64,000 nt of DNA from Siphonodentalium dalli (Eukaryota; Mollusca; Scaphopoda; Gadilida; Siphonodentaliidae), in the NCBI GenBank assembly GCA_032622095.1, contig CP136061.1:190284369-190348368 (forward strand), given 5' to 3'. This document shows, piece by piece, positions 23,490-36,019 of this stretch. The notes below the pieces were generated by a model. The model saw only the letters and a list, made by a program, of their open reading frames with translations, made no database searches and was not told the DNA's origin. The first letter of the stretch is position 1; the number at the start of each line of letters is the position of its first letter. The position numbers and the translations under genes were made by a program.

Positions 23490-25221
23490 AAAAGCAAAAA
23501 AAGAAACGCCCGTGGTTTGATGAAAGGTGTCGCCATCTAAAATTGAATATGCTGCATATTTCAAAAAATATTAAAACATATCAATTTGACAAATCGCTCA
23601 TAAATAAATTTCATACAATAAAGAAAATTTACAAGCGGGAATTAAAATATAAACTGATGTTATTTAACAAAAGTATGGAAATAATATGTTACAAAAGGTT
23701 AGGAAAAGCAAGAAACAAAATACGGATGAATTAGATCCCGACTCCGCTGTATCATTTATCAATGACCTGTATTGCAAAGACGTGGATGGGACATCACATG
23801 TCATGCATGTACCAACTGGTAAATGCCTTGATATCATGCAAGTCATTAACAATGATGAAATAATAAAGAATGAGGTTCATGAAGCACTGGGCGAGATGAA
23901 AAATAAAAAGTCTCCAGGACCAGATCAGATTCGAAAGGAACTTCTTAAAGCGGTAGTGCCGATAATTATTGACGATATAACGCGACTTTTTAACATGATA
24001 TATGAATCCTCTCATTACCCAACTGTTTGGAGCGAATCTTTTCTGAAACCAATACACAACAAGGGGGATAGACAAGATCCTAACAACTACAGGGCTATTG
24101 CATTGAGCAATGCATTGGGAAAGCTGTTCAATAAGGTGATAAACACAAGGCTTTCAAATTATCGTGAAAACAATAAGTGAAAATCAGTTCGGATTCATGA
24201 AGCACAAAAGTACAATCGATAGTGCATTCATACTCAGAACCATAATAAACATGGAAAGCCTTTGTATACTGCATTCATTTATTTTCGAAAAACATTTGAT
24301 TCTGTTAATAGAACAATATTATTTGAAAAACTGAAGCACATTGGTATAAGTGGGAATAACTTTCAAATGTTGAAATTTATGTTTTTGAAAAGTTCATATA
24401 TGGTAAACACAAAAGCAGGATACGGCCCTGCGAAGGTTTCGACGATTGGAGTCCGCCAATGATATATAATATCACCCACACTATTCAAAATATTCATTGA
24501 TGATATAAGGTATGAATTTGATCCCTCGTGTTCTCCTATGCGATTAGGAGATCAACTAATAAGTCATCTACTTTTTGCGGACGATTTGGTTTTGTTCTCC
24601 GACACAAAAAATTGTCTCCAAAAATAACTAAATAAACTAGACGCATATACGCGTGTTAATTGTCTAAGTGTCAATACTGAGAAAACAAAATGTATTGTAT
24701 TCCGAAAAGGATACATCCGAAATGTGCCAAATTTTCACATCAATGGGGCTATAGCAGATGTCGTAAAATAGTATACCTGTATAAACTTTTGTACCAATGG
24801 ATCATTTAAGAAGACACAAGCTGAAATGCAACTTAAAAATATGAATGCAGTATTCTCTTTGAAAAAGTCTCTCCGAGAACATTCTCTGTTCTCTGTTGAT
24901 TTGTGGGTTAAACTCTTTGACAAACTCATCAAGCCAATTATTCTTTACGGATGTGAGATATGGGCTTCAGATATAAATTTGAACAGATTAAACATAATAC
25001 CGTGTGAAATTACTCACATAAAGTTTTGTAAGTCTGTACTGGGAGTTAGAAAACAGGCGTCAAACCATGCAGTTAGGGCCGAGTCCAGAGCTATCAAATA
25101 CACAAAGCGAATTTCTGTATCAGATCCACATTCAGTCATCTATACCGCAGCAAATGTTGAAATATATTGGTACTTATGGTACTTGGTATTGTCAGGGCAG
25201 TACTACCCGAAGCAAAGATGA
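23490..25221 (+). pseudogene. LINE (non-LTR retrotransposon) reverse transcriptase fossil
   Basis: A broken frame begins with PWFDERC at about 23507, typical of the linker between endonuclease and RT. It goes on with KSPGPDQI, NNYRAIALSNALGKLFNKVI, NQFGFMKHKST, TLFKIFIDDI, LLFADDLVLFS (catalytic FADD near 24580), NTEKTKCIVF and LYGCEIWASDIN. These are RT motifs in order, followed by the usual thumb region. It is disabled by a frameshift near 24170, by in-frame stops near 24460, 24626 and 24769, and by Tyr in place of the first catalytic Asp of motif A (FIYFRKTFD). The 5' ORF1 and the endonuclease are missing. The 27133-27715 block probably is its 3' end. The clade is not fixed. Confidence 0.88.
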
Positions 25222-25225
25222 TGCA

Positions 25226-25542
25226 ATAAGGAGTCTTTTTTAGAACAATGTTTTCGTCTGACATGTGTATTCAAATCACGCTTTCTCCTAAATGTGTGTC
25301 CTCACTCCGAACAGAGGCTGTGATATGCATGCTTGGAGCGATTGTGGCTCGTTAATTCTTCTTCTGTTGAAAAAAACTGAGTGCACGCCGAACATTTCGG
25401 GGATTCGTCACCAACATGTATTTTAAGATGCCGCTTTAGGTTGTAATTTGTATAAAAAATATTTTCTGCACAAGTCGCATCTGACTTTCCCTAACGCTTC
25501 CTCTATAGGCACAATTTCCAATGGCGCGTCTGATTCAGACAT
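25226..25542 (-). pseudogene. C2H2 zinc-finger gene, broken by one frameshift and one TGA
   Basis: An ATG at 25542-25540 starts MSESDAPLEIVPIEEALGK and then the finger start CDLCRKYF. A one-base shift at a T6 run is needed to continue with NLKRHLKIH, after which finger 1 has perfect C-x2-C-x12-H-x3-H spacing. Finger 2 is intact (CSAC, then 12 residues, then HNRSKH). In finger 3 the second cysteine codon is TGA, and the rest (GHTFRRKRDLNTHVRRKH) is in frame. A stop follows near 25226, directly next to the LINE fragment on the other strand. Three C2H2 fingers would normally bind DNA. Most likely it is a recent pseudogene; a homopolymer sequencing error could explain the frameshift but not the TGA. 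Confidence 0.75.
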
Positions 25543-27100
25543 GGTGTTTCATAATACTAAATTCGAGATGCCACAAAATATCCGCGCAACACATAAGGGA
25601 CCGGATGAATTGACCGATCAAGGGATTAATTATACTTTAATTAAGCCTTCAGTGCCCGGTGATTTTATGCGGACTGGCTGTTTTTGCTTTGTGCACAGAC
25701 AGAGATAATTGTTGTGATTATAGCTCAAATCGTGCAAACATTCACGATACCCGATGATGAGTATAACGTGTCATGCATCATAAATTTATTTGTCTTCAGG
25801 GAGAGTATTTGTTTTGTTGTGGGGGGCGGGGTCTTAACCTCTGTCAAACCATTCAACAGAGAAAACTGTATACCATAGCACATGGTGGCAGTCAGGCGAG
25901 GAAATTTCCAATGATAATTCTTATACAAAACATCACAAGAAAAAAAGATAAATATTTATACGTGCTCTATCCGCGAACATACTAGGCTACAACCGAAGAT
26001 CACATTTTCTGCCTTTTAGTCGGCTAATTCATCCACTCGGTTATAGGGATGTGGCAGTGGTGTGTTGGTGTATCATAACACTTCCCCAGATATATATAGC
26101 TTCATCTGAGGAAGATACGCTATTTATCAAAACCGCATGGTCTGGTTTGATTTTGTTCAAACATGGTGTTGTACGTTGGTAAGCTGACTACCTGTGCTAC
26201 ATAGACACAATACAGAGGCCCATCGATATCCAGATAAGAAGGCACACACGTGTGCCACACATAGCACATTGTGATGATATATGTTCGGATGTTTAGTGTG
26301 TTAACATAGAATCGTTACAATTTTATCTGATGACTCTTTAAAAAGCCAGAATTGCATAATTTGGAGCAATACGATATATGTATATTCTTTCGGTTTCATT
26401 GTCGCGTAACGGTCTACTCGAGTGGGAACAAGTCATAAAGTCTGTACAATAAACATGATTAGAACAAATCGTTGATACGCCGTGTCGTCCGGCATGTGTG
26501 GTATATATACAAACTCCAAGCATGTTAATACTAAACGAACATCCGATTAGCTGCATGCACGCGAACGGCAGCATTCACGTGCGTGTGATCAAGGCATCGC
26601 GTTATCATTCATTCACGTTCTTGAGATCGCAAATCTGAATGCTGAGATGGATGTTCAATTAATTTCAATTGAAACATATTCATAATATATATGCACACAA
26701 TATTTCGAATATCTTATGGATTCATATTTTCGATGTCATTCGCAGTCCAATTGATCAGTCTCAGATACACATAAACACTCGAAAACTCACCAGAACTCCT
26801 TAAGTAATACGCATATTTACTGCACAGAAACTCGGGCGTTTGGTCGGATCTTCATCTGTGCCTTTCGGATCTTTCTGGACCGACAGTGGTCCCTTCGGAT
26901 ATTGAGAATGACATGGCTTTTTAAAATTCTGTCAAATCCTATGCTTCATTGACAGATTCAACTATATACCGGCATTTGTTTTGGAAGCGTGGAAGTCCAG
27001 GAACTATACTAGTGAATGGGCGTTCTCGAAAAATTGAGTGAGCAAAAGCAAAAACACCATTGAAAAAATTCGCCAAACAAAATTAATGGTCTGATCTGGG
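25543..27100. other. Gene-free interval splitting the LINE
   Basis: This interval separates the RT part from the 3' part of the LINE. It holds the upstream region of the zinc-finger gene and otherwise nothing I recognise. Confidence 0.35.
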
Positions 27101-27132
27101 AAAACTGATTGACAACTGGTGGATAAATACTT

Positions 27133-27715
27133 TTGCTTCATGTGGTCATACACATACGATGCTCGATGTCTGTTTTACAAAGAGAAACAAACATATCCCC
27201 ATATCATATACGTGAAAATGACTTTCCCATTTCCTCGGCTTTGGTCGTATATATCCTCGGCTTTGGTCGTACCACGTACACGGGGGTGATAACGGATGCT
27301 GAAAATCTTCTAGATTTCAAGGATAACCTAAATATGACAGAACCCACTAGAAAGCCGCCTAAATATTTTGAATCAGGAAATCGAAAATACAGTATTTTCC
27401 ACTGTAGGATAAGAAACTCTTGCAGTGATCTCCGCTTATAGATATGTTCGAAAATTATATAGCAGATACCCCAAACTGTAGATACGAGTATGAAAGTGAT
27501 ATGCACTTTTTCCTAAATTTCCCCCTATATAATGTACAAAGGCTAGAACTATACCGTAAACTGGACGACCTCAACTTTCATATTAGCAATTACAAGCAAT
27601 TACTTTGGGGAATTCCAAGTGAAACTTCATCAAGAAATGAAAAGATGTTCCGCATTGTTCATGCATATATAGCTGCAACAAAGCGTTTTGCAGCGGACAA
27701 TATTGAATAAATAAT
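27133..27715 (+). pseudogene. LINE C-terminal region with Cys/His motif
   Basis: Two frames join at about 27441: one has YFESGNRKYSIFHCRIRNS, the next CRYEYESDMHFFLNFPLY followed by RLELYRKL. Known from LINEs: a C-terminal Cys/His motif of the form C-x-E-x-HFF-x-CPLY lies after the RT. Here CPLY has become FPLY. Strand, order and decay match the RT block at 23490-25221, so one element split by about 1.9 kb is likely. Confidence 0.75.
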
Positions 27716-28840
27716 TGCCACCGCTGACAACATTAAAGCTACGGACCAAACAAATGCAACAAATGCAAAAAATATAGCACATATATACCGTTCAAAATAA
27801 ACAAAGGCCACTATTTCTCAGTTTTGATTTCCATGGAGAGAGAGAGGACCGACAGAACGCTCGTATTATACAAACACAAAACCGGACTATCACACACACT
27901 TTACACAAGTTATCTTCTTTTTTGTTGACCGAATTTGCAACCTCATCATGTATATTTTCTCTGTCATCTTGTTAAATTCATATATAGATTGTATCTGTGA
28001 GCGGGGACATTGTAAGTTGTTAAAACTTGTACCCCAATCCCGTTGTAATGAAAGTAAAAAAAAAGTCTAATGTCAAAATATATCAACTCTAGTCGAATTG
28101 GAGCTTAACAACTGCTATGTCGGTGAACGGACGTGTCTACAAAATGCCAACAATGACTCGAAAGTAAAGATTGACTTCACCTTCCTGAGATAATGCCCGT
28201 GTTTGAGATGTCTGTCCAGACGGACGGAATATTGGACGTATTTAATCCACCATGCTGTTCGATCATGGTATACTAGTGGTATTCTAATCATCAGCTTGGT
28301 GGACTGTAAACGGAAGTAGTCGAAAAAGGCGATATACAAACAACAGAAGTAACGGTAACAGTTTCGTTCAAATGACAATGACATGCCATATATGTACACC
28401 CTAGATAATTCAGTCGGACAATATATGCGACTTTTGCGTATATATACATAATATTTAATATACTGGGCCCTGTTTCATGAAGGCAACTTATGACCTAGTT
28501 GGGACTTAAGATGGTCATAAGTTCAAACTTCAGTCATAAGTGCGTTTCACGAACAAAGTCTTAACCTAAGATGGTCTTAACTTTGGTCTTAACTTTAAGA
28601 CTGGTGTGAGGTGTCATAAGATAATCTTAAAGTTAAAACCTAATGTATTGTATATGTACCCCGTATATATATCAACAAGATAATAATACATAATATGTGT
28701 TATTTTATTAATATTATGTATATTATCATAATCTATTAACTATGAAATAAAAAGATATATAGCATGTATATAGTATACGGACCGTGCGGGCACACCGGGA
28801 TTCACGAAAGAGCATATAGTATCACTGTGAACTGGCACAC
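27716..28840. other. Gene-free stretch; TCTTAAGTTAAG-like palindromic words near 28470-28640
   Basis: The segment from GGGCCCTGTTTCATGAAGG at about 28466 repeats ACTTAAGATGGTCATAAGTT and TCTTAACTTTAAGA words, a pattern typical of old MITEs. No gene is seen. Confidence 0.4.
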
Positions 28841-28845
28841 AGACC

Positions 28846-28918
28846 CCTGGGGGAATTACTAAAATACCAATATACCAGTGGTATAATCTATATTGGTATT
28901 TAGTAATTTTCCCCAGGG
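28846..28918. repeat. Hairpin insertion
   Basis: CCCTGGGGGAATTACTAAA and its near-complement TTTAGTAATTTTCCCCAGGG enclose AATACCAATATA and its inverse. It forms a 73-bp foldback unit. Confidence 0.75.
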
Positions 28919-29790
28919 CCTGTGAACCGGCCGTCTGTTCACGTATTGTTAATTATAAACGCTCTTTATTATAAGTCGTTGATTTGGTTTTTATTAAAAC
29001 ATATATGCAGAATGTCGTTCAACGTAACGTACTTTCGAAGTTCATACGCAGTTTGTTAATTATAACAGGCGTTTAGCACATTTGTCAACAGAACCAGAGC
29101 AAATGGCACTAACGTCATTTATATATGGCTTCTACAGATGTCTCAGATTGGAAATAAGTCTATTTGGAGCACGATATGAAGTCCTATTCACATTATAGCA
29201 ATATAAATAAAGAGCGTTTTGTGTTAGTATTCCATGAATGTTGGCAATCAATAAAGAGCGTTTAGCTCAGTGCTTCCATTGTGGTGTATTGTATGTGTAT
29301 GCCGTCGTGGCGACATATTCGGTTCCCTGATAGTATATATGCTTCAAAGACGTATAATGTATTAGAACCTAATATCAGCATTGAAAGGAGCGAACATATG
29401 TCTCGCGTCGCTTTAATTGCATGTTATATGGGTGAAGGTTCACATTCTGAGTTAGTATGTATAAGTCCCTTTAATAACTGAAATAATATATTTGAGCTCG
29501 ATACCTTTGTATAAAATAGGCATAGGAAGCATGCAGCTATGTGTGGATGGGGTCTGACGCGAAAACACAGTTAAAAAGCGCGCTCGTGCAGTTAAGTATG
29601 CACCAGCCATTATACTAATTATCGCCCTTGCATTAAAATATCATAATTATTCTTAGACACGCCCTAGTATCTGTCACCAGACACTGTACTGTACCTAGGC
29701 ATATAACACACACAGAACCAACATTTTCTGTGCATAGCTGTAATAAATTGTCGAGAGCCAGTCTAAAAGCGCGCGAACTTAAATTACTAC
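28919..29790. other. Gene-free stretch with three copies of AATAAAGAGCGTTT
   Basis: Exact copies of the 14-mer lie at 28957 (reverse), 29206 and 29250. No gene is recognised. Confidence 0.45.
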
Positions 29791-30381
29791 TTAAAGGGGT
29801 ACTGTACGCCATTTTCATAAAATTTCCGGTGACAACAACGATCTAATATCGATAATATATAGAAACATAAGTAATTTGAGTCGAAGATGTATTCTGTAAA
29901 CGCTCAGGTTAATAGGCTATCTTAAAATTTAATAATTTAAAAGTTAATAATTTGATATAAATTGAATTTATGACTGGAGCCATAAAATGGCGTCAATTAA
30001 ATTACGAATTACCGTAATCAAAAATAGTAATTGAGGGATACTGGATTTTTAAACCGATCGCACACACGATTGCTTAAAATATTATGATGATACGGGGAGA
30101 ACACTCAAGCCACTCACTGACTAGCGACGATACAATAACTTAAATGATTATATGGGACTAGTATGCATATAATATAACTTTTATTTGATTCATTTGGTTG
30201 AAAACTTTACAAAAATTACTCGACAACGACAATTTGTATTTTTGCATTCCGGTAAATTTGTCATCCGTAACATGACTTCGTACTCAACAGACTTTCAAAT
30301 AATGGAAAAATTGTTACCTTATTCTCCGACTCGGAGACTATAGAAACCAACAACAACATGTGGCGTACAGTACCCCTTTAA
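29791..30381. mobile_element. TTAA-flanked MITE, family K1, copy 2
   Basis: TTAA lies at both ends, with ends AAGGGGTACTGTACGCC and GGCGTACAGTACCCCTT, a 17-bp perfect inverted repeat. It is very similar along its length to 54944-55543. No transposase. Confidence 0.88.
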
Positions 30382-30954
30382 GTAGGACTTAATCTTGTTT
30401 TGTGAAACGCGTTCTTATGGAATTATCTGTCAGCATATCTGAATTCCAATTTGTTATGATCCAATCTCATGACACATGCAGAATACTTGTTTACATGCCA
30501 CCATGAGGTCTTTTGCGTGTGTGCGATTATACTGCGATGGTTGTTTGATTGTGTTTTTTATTTTGAATATATGTATTAGTCTAATTTCATATATCAGAGT
30601 ATGTGCCAATTTTAAACAGACAAAGGGATTGGAGGACAAGTGCTGGTTTTACGTGTACTCCCTCATTTGTTATAACACTGAAAATAAATGAAGACCAATG
30701 GCAAAGCTTTTACATGCGTACTATATACGCCATAATTACTGCATACATGTATAGGCATATGTATATGCAGTTGTTAGGGCGTGATTTATAGTATAATATA
30801 TTATAGTTTAATCGAAATTTCCACAAGTAGCCAGTAGGTATTATATTTTGTGATTTAACTACCCGGTAAAAACGTGTATACATACGTAGTAGGATCTTCC
30901 GACGTTCGGATCCTATAAAACTCATCTTGTTTGTGGGCTCCGATATAAAGGATC
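30382..30954. other. Gene-free stretch
   Basis: No gene is recognised; short ORFs only. Confidence 0.3.
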
Positions 30955-31830
30955 TCACATGAGTTCCTATTTTATACGGAATTTATCAACCGAGTTCACT
31001 AAATTCGATTTGAGCCGAGGTTTACCTATGGGCAGCCATTCGGTCGGAAATTACATGAAATAAAAGTTAATGGTGGCTTGTAAAAACAATAGTCTCCATT
31101 TTTAAACCAATGGTCGTTCTTTGATTCTATAAGAGACAATTCCGTTTCAATAGATATAGATTCAAACCAAATAGTCTCCATTTTCAAACCAATGGTCGTT
31201 CTTGGATTCTATAAGAGACAATTCCGTTTCAATAGATATAGATTCAAACCAAATAGTCTCCATTTTCAAACCAATGGTCGTTCTTGGATTCTATAAGAGA
31301 CAATTCCGTTTCAATAGATATAGATTCAAACCAAATAGTCTCTATTTTCAAACCAATAATCGTTCTTGGATTCAATAAGAGATAGTTCCGTTTTAATAGA
31401 TAAAGATTCATAATCAATGTTGACCGATGCAAAATTAATGTTCTATTTTAATTTAATAGCGTTCACTGTTCAACTAATATCTAATAACACACAATTAGTA
31501 AGATTCGCGCATATTCAATAAACGTACATTCCGTTTCAATGGCCATATTTTCTTAATCAATAAAGATATTTCAAACCAATAGAATCTATTTCAAAACCAA
31601 TAGCCGTTCCTGGATTCAATAAGAGACAAATCTACTATTTCAGGTCAAACCAATGAATAATAATTGAAGATTATTAACATCCGTTTACAAACCAATGATC
31701 ATTTCTCGAATTAATAACTTCCGTTTACAAACCAATGATCAATTCTTAAACCAATGAACGCTAGGGTCGCCACCAATCTCAAATTAACGCTAGGAGCGCC
31801 ACCAATCTTGTTGGAGTCACCAAACAGCAA
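30955..31830. repeat. About 0.9-kb element, copy 1 (with four 82-bp tandem units)
   Basis: It holds TTTATCAACCGAGTTCACTA, GGCAGCCATTCGGTCGGAAA and AAACCAATGGTCGTTCTT and ends with AACGCTAGGAGCGCCACCAA. These occur in inverse order and strand at 43310-44165. Inside it, AGTCTCC at 31091, 31173, 31255 and AGTCTC at 31337 mark four 82-bp tandem units. Confidence 0.8.
31088..31415. repeat. 82-bp tandem repeat, four units
   Basis: Each unit reads AATAGTCTCCATTTTCAAAC ... GATTCTATAAGAGACAATTC ... AATAGATATAGATTC. The last unit is the most diverged. Confidence 0.9.
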
Positions 31831-32074
31831 ATTCCGTGACGTCAACATGGGATACCCCCCTGCCAAAAAAAAATGCATGTTCTCGAACATTTTCGCGTCA
31901 GAAAGTGACCATGAACATGAAAACTGCGATGATATACGGACTGTGGACTATATCCTGTACCTGTAGCAGATACCGAAGATCCAATTGAGAGCTTGTTTTT
32001 AATATTGTCATTATTATTGACCCAGAAGATCTGAATTAAGCAACCGAATTTGAGGACTGTATGATGTTGATCAC

Positions 32075-32790
32075 TTGATGTATCACTGTCAGTATTACTG
32101 TGATTATCACTGTTCCCAACTGACCTACATGTACCAGCTCAGAAACCAGATCACACAAAGCGTCACTCAATCACCATATCTTGGAGTCATGCTCTCAAAC
32201 GATATGAAATGGTTGCCACACATAGACAATATCACGAAGAAGGCTAACAGCACGCTCGGATTCATCAGAAGAAACCTTAGGAAGGCACCATTCAAGAGTA
32301 AATGCGTAGCGTATGAGACACTCGTAAGATTGTCGCTGGAATACGCAGCCGCCATGTGGGATCCTCACCAGCAGCAGAACATCGACGCCCTGGAGAGAAT
32401 ACAGAGAGGAGCTGTACGGCTCATGACCGGCAATTACCAATCGAAGGAGACATGGCCAAACTGATGAATGACTACGAGATAAGACCACTCGAAGAAAGAA
32501 GGAAAGACCAGAGGCTGGTGCTCTTTCACAAGATGGATAAGGGGCAGGTGTCGGCTGTAAACACTCAGTGCTTAATTAAACCAAAAAAGGTGGGCAGAAA
32601 AATCCGAGCCAAGAAATTTGCAGATTTCAGTGCCACAAATATAGTCTCAAAACAGGAATGTAATAATTCACTGTCCTACCGGTAAGAGCCACTGGTGACA
32701 AACTCTGCTGAATACTCAAATTCATTCTTCCCACGGACAATTATTCAGTGGAACACTCTAAACGAGATGGACGCATGCGAAATTTAAAAT
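32075..32790 (+). pseudogene. LINE RT C-terminal fragment, second type
   Basis: The frame contains YLGVMLSNDMKWLPHIDNI, ANSTLGFIRRNLRKAP, LVRLSLEYAAAMWDPH and LERIQRGAVRLMTGNY. These are typical of the thumb and C-terminal region of CR1/L2/jockey-like LINE reverse transcriptases. A frameshift near 32450 moves to a second frame with PLEERRKDQRLVLFHKMDKG, and a further shift leads to NSFFPRTIIQWNTL. The catalytic palm is missing. Different residues and spacing show it is not the same family as the LINE at 23.5 kb. Confidence 0.88.
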
Positions 32791-34020
32791 AGAACAGCAG
32801 CGGATAACTCAACAGTCCCGCAAAGAACATAATTCTCTCTCTCCCGGGGGGGGGGGGGTCATTTTTTGTACCCACCCACCCCCACCGCCAATTTTTTTTC
32901 CGATTTCGGCAGTTTTTTCCGACCATTTTTTGACACCCACCTCCCTTTTAGCACTAAAACAGAGATTTGCGGGGGGAATTCACTGTAAACAGCTGTATAT
33001 GAATTTCTGTGCATACTATTTATCATGGATGTTAACATGGACATGTAAATAGGAATGAGTCATATTGAGGTCATTCGGCCAAAAAAACATGGCTGCCAGC
33101 GGCCATCTTGGATTTCAAAATTTGCAACAAAATACAACACGATAACTGCCTGCAGTCAGTTTACAGTTAGAATTACATTATTTCTCTCATTCAAAGTGGT
33201 TTTGAAGCTCAACTCATTGCCAAAACACTAAAAAACAAGCAGGATTTTTTTTTTGGTTGCGGAAATAATTGCTTGTTGGTGGCTTTGACCACCCACCCAC
33301 CCCGGCATATGTGCCGGAATTATTTTTTCACCCCCCCCCCATGTCTCTCCCGGCGTTCTACACATCCGCGAGGATCATACGCCGTACACCATCCAGATCC
33401 AGATGCAGGGATTGTCTGTCAAAATCCGGTGGAGAACTTAGGATGTGTTCGACAAGTACAATAACAACAACAACATCTCTAACACCGTAAGATAATCGCT
33501 CGATCTACTGTGTAGTGCGTACTAGCACTGTACATTGCGACGACTTCTTCTGAAAACAACCATTGAGTGGAACCGCTTCAAACAGTCAGATGTTGATTCA
33601 GGCGATCGGTAATATTGAATGTCTGAAGGATTTATTAAATATGGATTCTATTTTCTAGACGTTTCATACGAGCGTCGTGGAATAGGATTCTGAACATTGC
33701 TGGAGTATTGATCAAGTAAACCTGACAGTGCGAAGGAAGAGCACTTCAGAACTCAATCATAAGCCAACTAGAACAGAGGTCATGTCAACTTACAGGTTGC
33801 ATTATACATGCATATATTGTGACCACATAAATTATATATATATATACAACTGCAGTGACTTCTTCATTATTTCAGTATTTGATACCATAACCATGGTCGT
33901 TCCATAGTAATCCATACCATAATTTTTGGTTTTACATACCGGTAGGGTACCGGATTGTTTGGTTACTTTTTTTTATTTCGTACTTTGTAGAACATCATTT
34001 ATTTGTTTCCACATGGTGTG
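32791..34020. other. Gene-free stretch with C and G runs
   Basis: G or C runs at about 32844-32857 and 33333-33340 and Pro-rich frames around 33270-33340 look like low-complexity. A (TA) run lies at 33836-33846. No gene is recognised. Confidence 0.35.
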
Positions 34021-34029
34021 ACATACATG

Positions 34030-34160
34030 TAGTAACATGGTACGAAATGACCAATTGATTTCCTACATGGTACGAAACGACCAAACAATAAGGTATGAAA
34101 CTACCAAAAATATGGTACGAAACTACCAAAAATATGGTACGAAATGACTTAAGATGATAC
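34030..34160. repeat. Short ATGGTACGAAA-type tandem words
   Basis: ATGGTACGAAATGACCAA, ATGGTACGAAACGACCAA, ATGGTACGAAACTACCAA and similar words follow one another, with single relatives at about 34915 and 35650-35690. Confidence 0.6.
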
Positions 34161-34254
34161 AAAACGTCCTGTACCCATTTATATCTCATCGGCAAGGGGA
34201 ACAACGAGACAGTGACCCTGTAGACTAGCAGCGCCAACATCGTTGGTTTGATAT

Positions 34255-34358
34255 TAGGCCCTATATCACCCTGAGTTAACCTCATATCACAATCAGCCTG
34301 ACGACGAAGGCTGATATGAGGCTACCGAGGACTGAAATCAGGCCTATAATATCAAACC
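34255..34358. repeat. Nested hairpin
   Basis: GGTTTGATATTAGGCC and GGCCTATAATATCAAACC enclose a second pair, CCTCATATCACAATCAGCC and GGCTGATATGAGG. Confidence 0.65.
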
Positions 34359-35007
34359 AACCAAGTAATACCCTACATGTATCTATTAATTACGGTAGTT
34401 CGCCTCTTAGTAACAGTGTAATATTGACAACTTTTTCTAATGAGTGACATCACAAAAAATTGGTATCTATGCCTATTCTAATAGTGAAATAGAATTACAC
34501 CGGTACACCATGTCAAAGCCATACCGTGTATTACTCAGATCGTGATGTCATAAAATCATACATGTATTACTCTTAATTAGTGATGTCGTAAAATGATATT
34601 ACTCGATTTAGGGCAAATTGAAGTGATATTCAGCTAAGTACAAATGGAGTTTGATAACAAGCCATATCGTGCAAAAATGTCATATCTAATTAATAATTTT
34701 CGAACAAATTTTGGACCGATATACATTTACCCTGTAGCCATCTGTAGGAAACTTCCTTCCAAGTGGGTGCTGTCGGAACATACATGTATCAAGGTGGACC
34801 CCCTCCCCAATGGGAGACTCGTATCCATGCCCATTGGAAATAAATGATAATGGGCAATGGATGAATATGTTGCTGGCATTTCATACCATGGAAGTTTGAC
34901 ATGGAGATGTTTCGCACCAGGGTTCTGGACATTTCATACCAGTTCCTGTATCATTTCGACAATTCGTACCTTTGAGTATACCGGTAGTATTTAAAAAAAA
35001 AATGACA

Positions 35008-35446
35008 TTAAAGGTACTCAGTCCAATTCGATGGTTCCCATATAATCATATTTCAACAACAACAACACCATTTTTTGAAATGCCACTTCGTTTACCAGAA
35101 TCGATTAATGCCCCAAAAATAATGCTAACCAGTCAAATATAGTATACAATTGCCCAAAACCTGTTATTTATCAATAATTTGTTCAATGAAATTTTGCGGG
35201 TTTGTCAAATATCTGACACAACAAAAGCCACTTGCTTTTTGAGTTATCCATCTTCGTCCGTCCTCTTTCGACTTTTTATTGGGCCATTAAAAATTATCGA
35301 TGGTGAAAAATGATAGATTTCAAAAATCGATATCTGATCATTCTCAGCTTTGATGGGTGGGTTCCTCAACTCAAATCACATATGTTTTACCCCGAAGCCA
35401 AGGAAATCGTAATATTCAAGCGTTAATTCGGATTATGCATCTTTAA
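35008..35446. mobile_element. TTAA-bounded MITE, family K2, diverged copy
   Basis: It starts TTAAAGGTACTCAGTCC and ends ATTCGGATTATGCATCTTTAA. The right arm has ATTTCAAAAATCGATATCTG and TGATGGGTGGGTTCCTCAAC, shared with the copies at 36147, 44281 and 57430. Confidence 0.7.
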
Positions 35447-36019
35447 CTTTGTCGCGACAATTTCAATTGGTTCAATTTGTTTCGAAAATAATAAAGAAAT
35501 ATGTTAACATGTAAATGTCGGGTTGTCATCATCACGAACGTTAAATCATGATCATGTTCACTCTCATTAAGTTAACACGATTAATATAATTTTTCACATG
35601 TACGAATGACCATTCATCATTTTTGGGAATCAATGAAACATACCAATATATGGTGTGAAATGACCAAAAACGTGGTACGAAACAATTAAATGTGTCATTC
35701 AAATCAAGGGTACAAACTGGCCATAGTAGGAAAAGTCGTTTGAGCCATCCAACAGTCCTGGGTGAATCGCTTGGGCGATCGGTTTTCCACAGTAAGGATG
35801 CATCTTGGAAGAGGGGAGTCAATCTAATTAACTGTTATCAATAACAAATACTTAAAAACAATAACGATTTATTCTGATTTCTTTTGAAACACACAGAATA
35901 ATTATTTACTGAGAATATTCAATATAATCATGTACAAATTCTCAAACAAAGGTAATTTCAATGTTCAAGAAATTTAGAGTCCCCTCTTACTATGGGAGGC
36001 CCTTTTCACATTTATTATT

